The notes: generated by a model from the letters alone, not told the origin. A DNA stretch of 64,000 bases from Phenylobacterium sp. CCH9-H3 (GCF_001557235.1 NZ_LSJI01000022.1:1-64000); one strand, 5' to 3'; shown: positions 44,888 to 54,785, numbered from the stretch's first letter. Numbers and translations are program-made.

Positions 44888-45760
44888 ATGACCAGGTTTT
44901 CTCCCAGCGACGCGGCCATGGAAGGCTTTCGCCTGACCAAGGAACACCCGGGCGTGATGCTCGCGTGGAGCGCGGTCTATTTCGGCGGCATTCTGCTGAT
45001 CGCCATGGTCATGATGGCCACCCTGGGACCGCAGTTCATCACCCTGGCGCGCAAGGGCCAGCTCAGCTCCAACGACCTGGAGGAGGTGGCGAACCTGCTG
45101 GCGGCCTCCTGGCCCGCGTTCCTGCTGGTCCTGCTGATGACGGCGCTCCTGATGTCGATCATCGCGGCCGGCGTGATGCGCCTGGTCCTGCGGCCGGAGG
45201 AGCATGGGTTCGCGCACCTGAAGGTGGGGCGCACCGAGCTGAAGCTGACCGCCGCCAACCTGATCTGCATCGGCCTCTATGCCCTGTCGGTGGTCGTGGG
45301 CCTGGTGTTCACGGCCGGCGCCTCGCAGTTCGGCTCGGTGGGCGCCGTCCTGGCCGTCGCCCTGGTGCTGGTGTTCGGGATCTGGATCGGCGTGCGGCTG
45401 TCGCTGCTGCTGCCCACCGTATTCGAAACCGGCCGCGTTTCGCTGAAGCTGGCGTGGGCGCGGACCAAGGGCCATTTCTGGCCACTGTTCGGCATGATCG
45501 TCCTGGCGGTGATCTTCTACGTGATCGTCTGGATCCTCTTCAGCATCATCAGCTTCGCCGTCGTCGAGCTGTCGGGCGGCGAGTCGGCCATGCAGGACAT
45601 CGGCCGCCTGACGCCGCTCACGGCCATCGCGGCGATGATCACCCTGGTGATGCAGTTGCTGCTGCAGGTGCTGCAGATCGTGATGATCTACGCGCCGTTC
45701 GCCGTCGCCTACCGCGAGCTGGTGCTGGAAGACACCGCGCCCGCGGAAGACTTCGCCTGA
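44888..45760 (+). CDS. Hypothetical six-helix inner-membrane protein
   Basis: 290 residues with about six long hydrophobic segments (near 25-47, 80-103, 125-148, 155-175, 200-228 and 245-272). The general shape recalls the membrane domain found ahead of some glycerophosphodiester phosphodiesterases, but no catalytic domain is present. A charged loop [18 protein letters not shown] lies between helices 2 and 3. Acidic C-terminus. No function offered. Stop is one base from that of the convergent GST gene. Confidence 0.65.
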   Translation: MTRFSPSDAAMEGFRLTKEHPGVMLAWSAVYFGGILLIAMVMMATLGPQFITLARKGQLSSNDLEEVANLLAASWPAFLLVLLMTALLMSIIAAGVMRLVLRPEEHGFAHLKVGRTELKLTAANLICIGLYALSVVVGLVFTAGASQFGSVGAVLAVALVLVFGIWIGVRLSLLLPTVFETGRVSLKLAWARTKGHFWPLFGMIVLAVIFYVIVWILFSIISFAVVELSGGESAMQDIGRLTPLTAIAAMITLVMQLLLQVLQIVMIYAPFAVAYRELVLEDTAPAEDFA

Positions 45761-45761
45761 G

Positions 45762-46373
45762 CTAGGCCTGGGCGCTGGGGCGGGCGCTCACGCGCGCGTG
45801 CCAGGCCTTCAGGTTCGAGAACTCGTCCTCGAGCGGCAGCCCGATCCAGGTGGCGAAATCCACCGTGGACAGCAGACAGATGTCGGCCATGGAGTAGGTG
45901 TCGCCGGCGACGAAGGCCTTTCCATCCAACTCCCGGTCTAGCCATTTCTGGGCGCCCTTGTAGGTCTCGGCATTGGACTCGCCGAAGTCCTTGTACTGGG
46001 TCAGCAGGGCCGCCGTGAACTTGTGGGCGTGGCGCCAGTAGTTGCCGACCGGGCTCATCACCGTGAATTCGATCCGGCGGATCCACATGTCGATCAACGC
46101 CTGCTCCACCGGCGTGGTCCCGAACAGCGGCGGCTCGGGGTTGGTGGCCTCGAAATAGCGGCAGATCGAGACGGTCTCGGAGATGCAGGTCCCGTCATCC
46201 AGTTCCAGCGTCGGGATCTGGCCCATGGAGTTCTTGGCCCGGAACTCAGGGCTCTTGTGCTCCCGCTTCATCAGGCTGACGGGCGTCTCGGGAAGCTCGA
46301 TCCCCTTCTCGGCCAGGAAGATGCGCACGCGCCGCGGATTCGGCGCCGGCATCGGCGCGCCATAGAGGATCAT
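45762..46373 (-). CDS. Glutathione S-transferase family protein
   Basis: 203 residues. N-terminal thioredoxin-like domain: MILYGAPMPAPNPRRVRIFLAEK, with the cis-Pro in GQIPTLELDDG and the glutathione-contact ISETVSICRYFE (near residue 65). C-terminal helical domain from about 90, with DTYSMADICLLSTVDF (N-cap box). The usual catalytic Ser/Cys near residue 10 is replaced by Pro/Asn (PAPNPRR), so the class and substrate are uncertain. ATG at 46373. Confidence 0.88.
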   Translation of the reverse strand: MILYGAPMPAPNPRRVRIFLAEKGIELPETPVSLMKREHKSPEFRAKNSMGQIPTLELDDGTCISETVSICRYFEATNPEPPLFGTTPVEQALIDMWIRRIEFTVMSPVGNYWRHAHKFTAALLTQYKDFGESNAETYKGAQKWLDRELDGKAFVAGDTYSMADICLLSTVDFATWIGLPLEDEFSNLKAWHARVSARPSAQA

Positions 46374-46448
46374 CTGCTCGTTCCACCCTGATGTTGTTCG
46401 GGTGAAGCTATTTCAAACGAATGTTCGGCGCCACCCCACCGGTGAGGC

Positions 46449-49349
46449 TTAGGCGCCAACCAGCCGCTTCTTCCGCTCGCCCTTGCGCTGGCGGTGGCGT
46501 TCCAGAAGCTCGCCGAGGTAGCGGCCGGTCCAGCTGCGCGGCTCGGCCGAAACCTGCTCAGGCGTGCCCTGGGCGACGATCTCGCCGCCGCCGTCGCCGC
46601 CCTCGGGGCCGAAGTCCACCAGCCAGTCGGCGGTCTTCACGACATCCAGGTTGTGCTCGATGACCACCACGGTGTTGCCCTGGTCGGCCAGTTCGTGGAG
46701 CACCTCGAGCAGCTTCTTCACGTCCTCGAAGTGCAGGCCGGTGGTGGGCTCATCCAGGATGTAGAGCGTCTTGCCGGTGGCCCGCCGCGACAGCTCCTTG
46801 CTGAGCTTCACCCGTTGGGCCTCGCCGCCGGACAGGGTCGTCGCCTGCTGGCCGACCTTCACATAGCCCAGGCCGACGCGCTTCAGCGTCTCCATCTTGT
46901 CCCGGATCGGCGGCACCGCCTTGAAGAACTCGGCGGCCTCCTCGACGGTCATGTCCAGGGTGTCGGCGATGCTCTTGCCCTTGAACAGGATCTCCAGCGT
47001 CTCGCGGTTGTAGCGGCGGCCATGGCAGACGTCGCAGGTCACGTAGACGTCCGGCAGGAAGTGCATCTCGATCTTGATCAGCCCATCGCCCTGGCAGGCT
47101 TCGCAGCGGCCGCCCTTGACGTTGAAGCTGAACCGGCCCGGCCCGTAGCCGCGCGCCTTCGCTTCCGGCAGGCCGGCGAACCAGTCGCGGATGGGTTGGA
47201 ACGCCCCCGTATAGGTCGCCGGGTTGGATCGCGGCGTGCGGCCGATGGGCGACTGGTCGATGTCGATGACCTTGTCGAAGTTCTCCAGGCCCTCGATCCG
47301 CTCGTGCGGGGCGGGCGCGTCGGAGGCGTTGTGCAGCCGGCGGGCCGCGGCCTTGTACAGCGTCTCGATCGTGAAGGTGGACTTGCCGCCGCCGCTGACG
47401 CCCGTGATGCAGGTGAACGTGCCCACCGGGATCTCGGCGGTCACGTTCTTCAGGTTGTTGCCGGTCGCGCCGACGACGCGGATCACCTTCTTCTTCGAGA
47501 TCGGTCGGCGATCATCGGGCACGGCGATCTCGCGGGTCCCGACCAGGTACTGGCCGGTGATGCTGTTCGGGTTCGCCATGATGTCGGCCGGCTTGCCCTC
47601 GGCGATGATCTCGCCGCCGTGGACGCCCGCCGCCGGGCCCATGTCGATCACGTGGTCGGCGGTGAGGATCGCCTCCTCGTCGTGCTCCACCACCAGCACC
47701 GAGTTGCCGAGGTCGCGCAGGCCCTTGAGCGAGGTCAGCAGCCGCGTGTTGTCGCGCTGATGCAGGCCGATGCTGGGCTCGTCCAGGACGTAGAGCACAC
47801 CCGTGAGGCCCGAGCCGATCTGGCTGGCCAGGCGGATGCGCTGGCTCTCGCCCCCCGACAGGGTGCCGGACGAGCGGGACATGTTCAGGTAGTCGAGGCC
47901 GACGTTGACCAGGAACCGCAGGCGGTCGTTGATCTCCTTCAGGATCCGCCGGGCGATCTCCATCTGCTTATCGGTGAGCTGGCCTTCCAGGCCTTCGAAC
48001 CACTCCTGGGCGTGGCGGATCGACAGGCGCGAGACCTCGCCGATGTGCTGGCCGGCGATCTTCACGGCCAGGGCCTCGGGCTTCAGGCGATAGCCCTCGC
48101 AGGCCAGGCACGGCGTCTCGGACTGGTAGCGGCCCAGCTCCTCGCGCACCCAGGCGCTGTCGGTCTCGCGCCAGCGGCGCTCCAGGTTCGGCAGCACGCC
48201 TTCGAAGGTCTTGTTGACCTCGTACTTGCGGGCGTTGTCGTCATAGACGAACCGGATCTTCTCGGAGCCGGAACCGTAGAGGACGACGTTCTTCGCCGGC
48301 TCGGGCAGCTTCCACCAGGGCTCGTCCATGGAGAAGCCGTAGTGGCGTGACAGCGCCTGCAGCGTCTGGGTGTAGAGCGGCGAGGGGCCCTTGGCCCAGG
48401 GCGAGATGGCGCCCTTGTGCAGGCTCTTGTCCTTGTCCGGCACCACCATGTCGGCGTCGAAGGCCAGCTTGGCGCCCAGGCCGTCGCAGACCGGACAGGC
48501 GCCGTAGGGATTGTTGAACGAGAACAGCCGCGGCTCGACCTCGCTGATCGTGAAGCCGGAGACCGGACAGGCGAACTTCTCGGAGAACAGCAGCCGCTTC
48601 GGCTCCTTCTCGCCTTCCGCCAGGTCGGCCCACTCGGCCACGGCGATCCCGTCCGCCAGCTTCAGCGCCGTTTCCAGGCTGTCGGCGTAACGAGCGTCCT
48701 GGCCGGGCTTAGTGACGATCCGGTCCACGACGATGTCGATGTCGTGCTTGAACTTCTTGTCGAGGGCGGGGGCGTCCTCGATCAGCATCAGCTCGCCGTT
48801 GACCTTCACCCGCTGGAAGCCGGCCTTCTGCCACTCGGCGAACTCCTTGCGGTACTCGCCCTTGCGGCCGCGCACCACCGGGGCCAGCAGGTTGAGCCGG
48901 GTCCCGTCGGGCAGGGCGTTCAGCTTGTCGACCATCATCGAGATGGTCTGGCTTTCGATCGGCAGGCCAGTGGCCGGCGAATAGGGCACGCCGACCCGCG
49001 CCCACAGCAGGCGCATGTAGTCGTGGATCTCGGTCACCGTGCCCACGGTGGAGCGCGGGTTGCGGCTGGTGGTCTTCTGCTCGATGGAGATGGCCGGCGA
49101 CAGGCCCTCGATCAGGTCGACGTCGGGCTTGCTCATCAGCTCCAGGAACTGGCGCGCATAGGCCGACAGGCTCTCGACGTACCGCCGCTGTCCCTCGGCA
49201 TAGATCGTATCGAAGGCGAGCGAGCTCTTTCCCGATCCGGAAAGGCCGGTGATCACCACCAGTTCGCCGCGCGGAATATCGACGCTGACGTCCTTGAGGT
49301 TGTGCTCGCGCGCACCGCGCACGCGGATGAGATTGTGCTGGTCGGCCAT
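46449..49349 (-). CDS. uvrA: Excinuclease ABC subunit A
   Basis: 966 residues. Damage-recognition ATPase of nucleotide excision repair. Two ABC modules: Walker [15 protein letters not shown] (near residue 35) and [14 protein letters not shown] (near 645); signatures [16 protein letters not shown] and [16 protein letters not shown]. The C-terminal zinc module is intact (CEACQGDGL to [10 protein letters not shown]). The first zinc module reads CPVSG where E. coli has CPxCG, so one ligand is Ser, yet [10 protein letters not shown] keeps the other pair. A LexA-type box lies 86 bases before the start. Confidence 0.97.
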   Translation of the reverse strand: MADQHNLIRVRGAREHNLKDVSVDIPRGELVVITGLSGSGKSSLAFDTIYAEGQRRYVESLSAYARQFLELMSKPDVDLIEGLSPAISIEQKTTSRNPRSTVGTVTEIHDYMRLLWARVGVPYSPATGLPIESQTISMMVDKLNALPDGTRLNLLAPVVRGRKGEYRKEFAEWQKAGFQRVKVNGELMLIEDAPALDKKFKHDIDIVVDRIVTKPGQDARYADSLETALKLADGIAVAEWADLAEGEKEPKRLLFSEKFACPVSGFTISEVEPRLFSFNNPYGACPVCDGLGAKLAFDADMVVPDKDKSLHKGAISPWAKGPSPLYTQTLQALSRHYGFSMDEPWWKLPEPAKNVVLYGSGSEKIRFVYDDNARKYEVNKTFEGVLPNLERRWRETDSAWVREELGRYQSETPCLACEGYRLKPEALAVKIAGQHIGEVSRLSIRHAQEWFEGLEGQLTDKQMEIARRILKEINDRLRFLVNVGLDYLNMSRSSGTLSGGESQRIRLASQIGSGLTGVLYVLDEPSIGLHQRDNTRLLTSLKGLRDLGNSVLVVEHDEEAILTADHVIDMGPAAGVHGGEIIAEGKPADIMANPNSITGQYLVGTREIAVPDDRRPISKKKVIRVVGATGNNLKNVTAEIPVGTFTCITGVSGGGKSTFTIETLYKAAARRLHNASDAPAPHERIEGLENFDKVIDIDQSPIGRTPRSNPATYTGAFQPIRDWFAGLPEAKARGYGPGRFSFNVKGGRCEACQGDGLIKIEMHFLPDVYVTCDVCHGRRYNRETLEILFKGKSIADTLDMTVEEAAEFFKAVPPIRDKMETLKRVGLGYVKVGQQATTLSGGEAQRVKLSKELSRRATGKTLYILDEPTTGLHFEDVKKLLEVLHELADQGNTVVVIEHNLDVVKTADWLVDFGPEGGDGGGEIVAQGTPEQVSAEPRSWTGRYLGELLERHRQRKGERKKRLVGA

Positions 49350-49434
49350 ACTGTCCCGGAAACACGGAGAGCCCGCGGAAGGGTCCTTCCGCGAGGCCGC
49401 CTAATGTAGGTGACGGGACTCAGGGATAACACGG

Positions 49435-49449
49435 GAACGGACGGGGAAC
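49435..49449 (-). promoter_or_regulatory. LexA (SOS) box upstream of uvrA
   Basis: On the minus strand the sequence is GTTC, seven bases, GTTC, the direct-repeat operator described for Caulobacter and other alphaproteobacterial LexA proteins. It lies 86 bases before the uvrA start and is oriented with it. uvrA is a regular member of the SOS regulon in this group, so the match is unlikely to be chance. Confidence 0.8.
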
Positions 49450-49479
49450 AAAGGGCCTGCGGCATCCCGCCCGGCGAGG

Positions 49480-49503
49480 CTGCTGACAGTACGCTGTCAG
49501 CAG
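49480..49503. repeat. Perfect 10-base inverted repeat between DUF4893 gene and uvrA
   Basis: Arms CTGCTGACAG (49480-49489) and CTGTCAGCAG (49494-49503) around TACG. It begins 12 bases after the stop of the DUF4893 gene on the minus strand. No T-run follows on either strand, so it is not a standard terminator. It may stabilise an mRNA end or act as a protein site. The surrounding 49350-49515 gap also holds the LexA box. Confidence 0.6.
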
Positions 49504-49515
49504 GTTGGCGGACGA

Positions 49516-50106
49516 TCAGCGGGTGCGGCGCAGTTCCAGGATGTCCAGCTTGGACTCATAGGCGGGCCACGGGAACGCGATCCGCCAGCGATCCTCGCCG
49601 ATCCGGCGCACCTCGCCGATCAGATCCCGCTCGGGATCGGACCCATAGCGGGGCGTTCGAACCTCATCGCCGAGCGCCAGGACCCCCACGAACCGCGCCT
49701 TGCGCTTGCCGTCCGGACAGATCAGGCCGCTCTGCCGCTGCGAGCCGGTGGTCTTGCGCAGGATCAGGTCGCCCCCGGGCGTCAGGGTCACCTGGCACCT
49801 GAACCAGCCGTAGGCGATGTAGGGCAGCATGCCCTCGCTGGCGGCGCCCAGCTTGATGGTGCGGCACTGGTACCGGCCCGGCGTCGGCTGCGGACGGTTC
49901 AGGTCCACCCTGGGGTCGGCCACCGGACCCAGGCGGCGAAGCTCCTCTGCCGCGCCCCCTTTGATCGCCTCGTCGCGGCCGGCCTTCCACGCCATGTCGA
50001 GCCGCGAAAGGCGCTCGTGGTCGTCGCGCGTGGCGACACAGGTCATCTCCTGCGCCGCGGCCGTGGTCGCGAGCGCGCAGAGGGCGGGAACCAGGAAACG
50101 GATCAT
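49516..50106 (-). CDS. Secreted DUF4893-family protein
   Basis: 196 residues with a signal peptide (1-19, ending TTAAAQ). The mature domain shows the DUF4893-type pattern: YQCRTIKLG near residue 79, YGWFRCQVTL with a second Cys, and KTTGSQRQSGLICPDG. The Cys pairs suggest disulfides in the periplasm. Function of the family is unknown. It is transcribed in the same direction as uvrA but separated by the LexA box and inverted repeat, so probably independently. Confidence 0.72.
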   Translation of the reverse strand: MIRFLVPALCALATTAAAQEMTCVATRDDHERLSRLDMAWKAGRDEAIKGGAAEELRRLGPVADPRVDLNRPQPTPGRYQCRTIKLGAASEGMLPYIAYGWFRCQVTLTPGGDLILRKTTGSQRQSGLICPDGKRKARFVGVLALGDEVRTPRYGSDPERDLIGEVRRIGEDRWRIAFPWPAYESKLDILELRRTR

Positions 50107-50131
50107 GGGCGAAGCGCCGCGGCGCAGGCGG

Positions 50132-50467
50132 TCAGAACCTGCGCTTGAAGGCTAGCTTCGTGGGCCCGAGGCGGAAACCCTGGTCGTCGGTCCAGGCGTC
50201 CTTCGCCTGCACGTCGATCTCGGGAGCATCGCCCGGGTCGATGGTGGCGTCGAGCTTCAGCGGCTTGCGCGCGGCTCGCGATACGACAGACGGTGTCGAC
50301 CGCAGGGAGGTGGCGCTACGATCCAGGTTGAGGGCCGGAACGCGAGGCTGGCTGCGCATCTGCGGGGCGGAGGCGACCACGGTGGCGGGCCAGGCCTGGG
50401 CGAGGGCGGAGACCGGGGTGGCGGCGACTGCGGCGACGACCATCAGCAGCTTCAGGCGGCGGTCCAA
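50132..50467 (-). CDS. Small secreted protein of unknown function
   Basis: 111 residues. Signal peptide 1-24 (ending VSALAQ). Mature part is basic, with no Cys, and closes with a charged segment DATIDPGDAPEIDVQAKDAW and a basic end KLAFKRRF, an aromatic C-terminus like that of outer-membrane strands but too short for a barrel. I start at TTG 50467, supported by GGAG eight bases before. An ATG five bases upstream is out of frame. No family recognised. It lies 25 bases before the DUF4893 gene. Confidence 0.6.
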   Translation of the reverse strand: MDRRLKLLMVVAAVAATPVSALAQAWPATVVASAPQMRSQPRVPALNLDRSATSLRSTPSVVSRAARKPLKLDATIDPGDAPEIDVQAKDAWTDDQGFRLGPTKLAFKRRF

Positions 50468-50547
50468 TTCATGTGCTCCAGCGTGTTACCGCCCGGCAGA
50501 ACCCTTTCAGATCACTTTGGTTTCAGTTTGTTACGATCATCTTAGCG

Positions 50548-51015
50548 TCAGGCTCGGTCGATGCGCGCCGCATAGCAGCCGGCGCCCGCATAGTGGGCGT
50601 GCAGATAGGCTGTTTTGGGATCGGCCAGCAGGCGCGGAACCGCGTCCGCCAGCTCGGCCGTGGGCACGAGGTCGGCGTCGACCATCATGCCCGCCGCGTC
50701 GAACGCCCGCAGCGACAGGAACTTGCGGGCCCGGAACGCCGGCGGGATCTCGCCCGGCGCAAACGTGGTGTCCGTCGCCATCTCGCGAACGAAGATCGCG
50801 TGGCGCGAGCGGAAGGGCGTGTCGGCGGGCTGGTGTTCGTAATTGAGCAGCAGGACGCTCTCGCCGACCTCGGCGTCGGCCAACGTCACGCGACAGGGCG
50901 CTCCGGGCCCCTCGACGGTCTGCCGGAGGATCCCACGCGCTGCGAGCTCGCCGCTCGAGAGCGCGAAGAGGGGGCGGAATTGCGCGACGGGCAGGGCCCT
51001 GACGACGAACGACAT
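50548..51015 (-). CDS. DUF1203-family protein
   Basis: 155 residues. DUF1203 pattern: PCRVTLADAEVGESVLLLNYEHQPADTPFRSRHAIFVRE in its conserved pieces (LLLNYEHQP and the PFRSRHAIFVRE segment), then RFLSLRAFDAAGMMVDADLV-like KFLSLRAFDAAGMMVDADL and AHYAGAGCYAARIDR. No catalytic mechanism is known for the family. Start ATG 51015 follows GGAGACC. The next gene upstream in the same direction is the 2OG-Fe(II) oxygenase, 95 bases away. Confidence 0.8.
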   Translation of the reverse strand: MSFVVRALPVAQFRPLFALSSGELAARGILRQTVEGPGAPCRVTLADAEVGESVLLLNYEHQPADTPFRSRHAIFVREMATDTTFAPGEIPPAFRARKFLSLRAFDAAGMMVDADLVPTAELADAVPRLLADPKTAYLHAHYAGAGCYAARIDRA

Positions 51016-51110
51016 CTCTTGGGGTCTCCTTGTTCGCCCGGAACATCGGACCGTCGCCCACCTAAGCCAATGTGGCGGCGTCAACACATGTCCGAAAGCC
51101 GCCGAACGCG

Positions 51111-51803
51111 TCAGGCCGCGTCGTGGAAGATGACGCCCAGCGTGTGGCGCCGGCCGGCCCTCAGGCGGCTCACGCCGTGCCGCAGGTTCACGCGATAGAC
51201 GCCGCGCGCGCCGGTGACTGGCCGGTGGTGGACCGGAAAGACCACCGCGTCGCCCTGGCGCAGCGGCACGACCTCGGCGCGCGACTGCATCCGCGGCCGC
51301 TGTTCGGTCAGGACGAACTCGCCGCCCTCGAAATCGCGGCCCGGTTCGGACAACAGAACGGCGACCTGCAGCGGAAAGACGTGCTCGCCGTAGAGGTCCT
51401 GGTGCAGGCAGTTGTAGTCGCCGGGGCCATAGCGGAGGAGGAGGGGCGTGGGCCGCACCTGTCCTGCGGCATGGCAGCGCGCGAGGTACTCGTCATGGGC
51501 GGCCGGATACCGCGCCCGCTCGCCCAGGGCGGCGTTCCACCGGTTGGCGATCTGCGCCAGCGGCGGGTACAGGCCGGCCCGGAGCTCGGCGATGGGCTCG
51601 GGGAGGGGATAGGCGAAATATCGGTACTCCCCCTTGCCGAACCCGTGCCGGGCCATGGTCACGGTGGAGCGGAAGCCTTCTCCGTCATAGCGTGCGGCCA
51701 TGGCGTCGGACGCGGCCGGGGACAGCAGGCCGGGCACAAGGGCGCAGCCGTGGGCGTTGAGGTCCCGTTCCGCGGCGCCCCAGTCGATGTCGTCGATCCT
51801 CAT
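51111..51803 (-). CDS. 2-oxoglutarate/Fe(II)-dependent oxygenase
   Basis: 230 residues. Double-stranded beta-helix with the iron triad: His and Asp in NCLHQDLYGEHVFPLQ (near residue 133), the distal His in the RVNLRHGVSRLRAG or HHRPV region, and the 2-oxoglutarate-binding Arg close to RRHTLGVIFHDA. GGEFVLTEQRPRMQSRAEVVPL is typical of the proline-4-hydroxylase-like group (PF13640-type). Substrate unknown; relatives repair nucleic acids or hydroxylate peptides. ATG at 51803. Confidence 0.8.
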   Translation of the reverse strand: MRIDDIDWGAAERDLNAHGCALVPGLLSPAASDAMAARYDGEGFRSTVTMARHGFGKGEYRYFAYPLPEPIAELRAGLYPPLAQIANRWNAALGERARYPAAHDEYLARCHAAGQVRPTPLLLRYGPGDYNCLHQDLYGEHVFPLQVAVLLSEPGRDFEGGEFVLTEQRPRMQSRAEVVPLRQGDAVVFPVHHRPVTGARGVYRVNLRHGVSRLRAGRRHTLGVIFHDAA

Positions 51804-51980
51804 GCGCCGGACATGGCCGCCCCTCCGCCCGGAGCCAACCCTACGCGCGGATGGCGCGTCCGGATTGCGCCACCGGCAAGGCCCGCCTAGATAACGCGCT
51901 CCGCCAATGAAGGAGCAGGCCGATGCGGCTGACGCTGGACAACCCGACCGCCCGTTGTGTCCACGCCGCCGAGATCGCCC

Positions 51981-53567
51981 ATGTCTTCGCCCTTCGTCAC
52001 GCTGGACGCCCTCAGCGCCGCCACGCCTGACGGCCGCCCTCTCTTCGACAACCTGACCCTCAGCTTCGGAGCCGAACGCTCAGGCCTCGTCGGCCGCAAT
52101 GGCGTGGGCAAGTCGACGCTGCTGCGGATCATCTCCGGCGAACTGTCGGCCAGGTCCGGCGCCGTCGCCGTGCGCGGACGCCTGGGCTGCCTGCGCCAGA
52201 TGCTCAAGCCGCCGCCCGACGCCAGCGTCGCGGACATCATGGGCTTCAGCCCGGCCCTGGCGCGCCTGCGCCGCATCGCGGCGGGGGAGGGCTCCGCCGA
52301 CGATCTCGCCGAGGCGGACTGGACGCTGGAGACCCGGCTTGATGCGGCTCTGGCTGACGTGGGCCTCAGCGGCCTCGATTCGGCGCGCCCGGCGGCGTCG
52401 CTGAGCGGCGGCCAGGTGACCCGCGCCATGCTTGCCGGCCTGATCGCCGCCGAGCCCGATCTGCTGATCCTGGACGAGCCGACCAACAACCTCGATGCCG
52501 AGGCCCGCACCCTCGTGGCGGATGTCCTCGGGCGGTGGCGCGGCGGCGCCATCGTGGTCAGCCATGATCGGGCGCTGCTGCGCCGGATGGACCGGATCGT
52601 CGAGCTGACGACCCTGGGCGCCCAGGTCTATGGCGGCGGATACGACCTCTATGCCGCGCGCAAGGCCGAGGCGGAAGCCGCCGCCGCCCGGGAGCTCGCC
52701 AACGCCCAGAAGGCGGCCGCCCGCGTGGCGCGCGAGGTCCAGCTGACGGCGGAGCGACGGCAGCGCAAGGACGCGGCCGGCAAGCGCGCCCGGGCCAAGG
52801 GCGATGCGCCCAAGATCCTCCTCGACGCCCGGCAGCAGCGCGCTGAGGCGACCGGCGCCCGCGAGCGCCACGTGGCGGACCGGCTGACGTCAGCCGTGGC
52901 CGAGGCCCAGGCCGCCGCCGAGGCCAGGGTGGAACGGGTGCGCCGCCTGGCCTTCGAGCTTCCGCCCTCGGGCCTCGCCGCGGGCAAGATGGTCCTGGCG
53001 CTGGACGGCGTCGGTTTCGGCTATCCGGGCCAGCCGCCTCTGTTGACCGAGCGGTCGCTGCGGATCGCCGGTCCCGAACGCGTGGCCGTCTCGGGCCCCA
53101 ACGGGTCGGGCAAGACCACGCTCATCCGGCTGGCCGCCGGCGAGCTTCAGCCCGCCGCCGGCACGGTCGTCCGAGGCGTCGGGGCGGCCTTCCTGGACCA
53201 GCAGGCCGCGCTGCTCGGCGACGACGCCACCCTGGTCGCCGCCTTCCGCAGGCTGAACCCGGCTTCCGGCGACAACGCCGCCCGCGCCGCGCTCGCGCGG
53301 TTCCTGTTCCGCAACACCGCCGCCGACAAGCCGGTGGCGTCCTTGAGCGGCGGCGAGCGCCTGCGTGCCGCGCTGGCCTGCGTGCTGCTCGGCGACCGGC
53401 CACCCCAGCTTCTGATCCTGGACGAGCCCACCAACCACCTGGACCTGGACTCCATCGGCGCCGTCGAAGCCGCGCTTGCGGGCTACGACGGCGCCTTGCT
53501 GCTTGTCAGCCACGACCGCGAGTTCCTCGAGGCCGTGGGGGTGCAGCGGGAGATCGCGCTGGGCTAG
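51981..53567 (+). CDS. ABC-F family ATP-binding protein
   Basis: 528 residues, two ABC modules and no membrane domain. Walker A GRNGVGKSTLLR (near residue 37) and GPNGSGKTTLIR (near 375); signatures SLSGGQVTRA and SLSGGERLRA; Walker B LLILDEPTNNLD and LLILDEPTNHLD. The linker between modules is helical and rich in Ala, Arg, Glu (about 235-325), the position of the ribosome-probing region. ABC-F proteins act at the ribosomal E site in translation quality control or antibiotic resistance. ATG 51981 is preferred; GTG 51957 is possible. Ends with CTAG shared with the convergent gene. Confidence 0.9.
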   Translation: MSSPFVTLDALSAATPDGRPLFDNLTLSFGAERSGLVGRNGVGKSTLLRIISGELSARSGAVAVRGRLGCLRQMLKPPPDASVADIMGFSPALARLRRIAAGEGSADDLAEADWTLETRLDAALADVGLSGLDSARPAASLSGGQVTRAMLAGLIAAEPDLLILDEPTNNLDAEARTLVADVLGRWRGGAIVVSHDRALLRRMDRIVELTTLGAQVYGGGYDLYAARKAEAEAAAARELANAQKAAARVAREVQLTAERRQRKDAAGKRARAKGDAPKILLDARQQRAEATGARERHVADRLTSAVAEAQAAAEARVERVRRLAFELPPSGLAAGKMVLALDGVGFGYPGQPPLLTERSLRIAGPERVAVSGPNGSGKTTLIRLAAGELQPAAGTVVRGVGAAFLDQQAALLGDDATLVAAFRRLNPASGDNAARAALARFLFRNTAADKPVASLSGGERLRAALACVLLGDRPPQLLILDEPTNHLDLDSIGAVEAALAGYDGALLLVSHDREFLEAVGVQREIALG

Positions 53568-53854
53568 CCGATCCCCTCGCTGAGCACGACGATCGCGTCC
53601 GAGCCGGCGATGCGGTCTTCGGCGATCCTCTGGTACTCGGGCGAGGCCGCCCAGGTGCGGGCGGCGGCGGCGTCGTCGAACGCCAGGACGACCAGCTTGC
53701 GCCCGTCCCAGTCGCCCTCCATCGCCTCGGGCTGCTCGTCCGAGACCAGCAGCCGCCCGCCGTACCGCCGCAGCACGGGCATGAAGCCCGCAGCATAGCG
53801 GTCGTAGGGCTCGCGGTCATGGATGGCCACGCGCGCCACGACGTACGCCGTCAT
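53564..53854 (-). CDS. DUF1330-family protein
   Basis: 96 residues, dimeric alpha+beta-barrel type. Signature MTAYVVARVAIHDREPYDRYA, RYGGRLLVSDEQPEAMEGDW, and KLVVLAFDDAAAARTWAASPEYQ. Role unknown; the fold resembles small monooxygenases. The ATG overlaps the stop of the thioesterase gene upstream, which itself overlaps ribH, so it probably belongs to the FMN-riboswitch transcript. Overlaps the ABC-F gene tail to tail by four bases. Confidence 0.85.
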   Translation of the reverse strand: MTAYVVARVAIHDREPYDRYAAGFMPVLRRYGGRLLVSDEQPEAMEGDWDGRKLVVLAFDDAAAARTWAASPEYQRIAEDRIAGSDAIVVLSEGIG

Positions 53855-54279
53855 GCCGCCACCTGCTTTCGAACCACGCGGAAGACCGCGTTGGCGCGCG
53901 CGCAGGGCTGGCCGTCGGCGGTGACGAAGGCCTGGGTGAAGCACAGCGTGCGCCCCGGGTTCACGAACACCGTGTCGAACTCCAGCCACTGGCCCACGAG
54001 CGCCGAGCCCAGGAAGTCGACGGTGAGGTTCACCGTCACCAGGCTGGCCAGGTCGCCCAACCTGCGCGCGCACGAGAGCCCCATCGCCGCGTCGGCGATC
54101 GACGAGATCAGGCCGCCGTGGACGAAGCCGCGGCTGTTGCAGTGGTCGTCCCGCACCCGCAGGCCGAGGATGACCGTATCGCCCGAATGCCGCCGCCAGA
54201 TCGGTTCCCAAGGGCGGGTGGCGGGCGCGCTGCGGTCGTGGCGTTCGAAGCCGGCCGGGATGTCGATTGAGCCCTCCAT
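53851..54279 (-). CDS. PaaI-family hotdog thioesterase
   Basis: 142 residues. Hotdog fold with CNSRGFVHGGLISSIADAAMG (near residue 47), the conserved His-Gly-Gly and Asp at the active site, then TVNLTVDFLGSALVGQWLEF and CARANAVFRV. Hydrolyses acyl-CoA or aryl-CoA thioesters. It starts at 54279, one base before the end of ribH. Its presence behind a lumazine synthase is unusual and suggests a link to flavin chemistry or a shared transcript only. Confidence 0.88.
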   Translation of the reverse strand: MEGSIDIPAGFERHDRSAPATRPWEPIWRRHSGDTVILGLRVRDDHCNSRGFVHGGLISSIADAAMGLSCARRLGDLASLVTVNLTVDFLGSALVGQWLEFDTVFVNPGRTLCFTQAFVTADGQPCARANAVFRVVRKQVAA

Positions 54280-54785
54280 CACGCGGCCGCCAGTCGCGCC
54301 AGGCTCTCGAGCGTGCCTTGGCAGGCCCGGGCGGCCTCGGCGCCCTTGAGACGGAAGTGGTCGTGGAAGAAGGCGTTGTGGACCTCGGTCTCCTGGTAGT
54401 GGTGGGGCGTCAGCACGACCGAAAACACCGGCGTCTCCGTGTCGAGCTGCACGCGCATCAGCGCCTGGACCACGGTCGTGGCCACGAAGTCGTGGCGGTA
54501 GATCCCGCCATCCACCACGAATGCCGCGCCGACGATGGCGGCGTAGCGGCCGGTGCGGGCCAGCGTCTGGGCGTGCAACGGGATCTCGAAGGCTCCGGGC
54601 GTCTCGAAGCGCTCGACGGTCTCGGGCGGGAAGCCCAGGCGTTCGAACTCCTCGACGAAACCCACATGGGCCTGGCGCACGATGTCCGCGTGCCAGAGCG
54701 CGTGGACGAAGGCGATGCGGCCGGCGCGGAAGGCGCCGTTGGCGGTGGGGAACTCCAGCGTGGGCTTGGAGGCAGCTTGGGTCAT
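54279..54785 (-). CDS. ribH: 6,7-dimethyl-8-ribityllumazine synthase, RibH2 type
   Basis: 168 residues. Condenses 5-amino-6-ribitylaminouracil with a four-carbon phosphate to give lumazine, the riboflavin precursor. Seen: [17 protein letters not shown] (near residue 60) and [37 protein letters not shown] in its key pieces ([15 protein letters not shown]; catalytic His). The pattern HDFVA and VLTPHHYQ matches the RibH2 isoform of Brucella/Rhizobium, which differs from the housekeeping RibH. No ribBA, ribD or ribE is adjacent. An FMN riboswitch precedes it. ATG 54785 preceded by GGGAGAAG. Confidence 0.9.
   Translation of the reverse strand: MTQAASKPTLEFPTANGAFRAGRIAFVHALWHADIVRQAHVGFVEEFERLGFPPETVERFETPGAFEIPLHAQTLARTGRYAAIVGAAFVVDGGIYRHDFVATTVVQALMRVQLDTETPVFSVVLTPHHYQETEVHNAFFHDHFRLKGAEAARACQGTLESLARLAAA

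Noticed and set aside
44888..45760. Glycerophosphodiester phosphodiesterase for the six-helix membrane protein
   Set aside because: Only a general membrane-domain resemblance; the catalytic barrel with its His and Glu motifs is not present.
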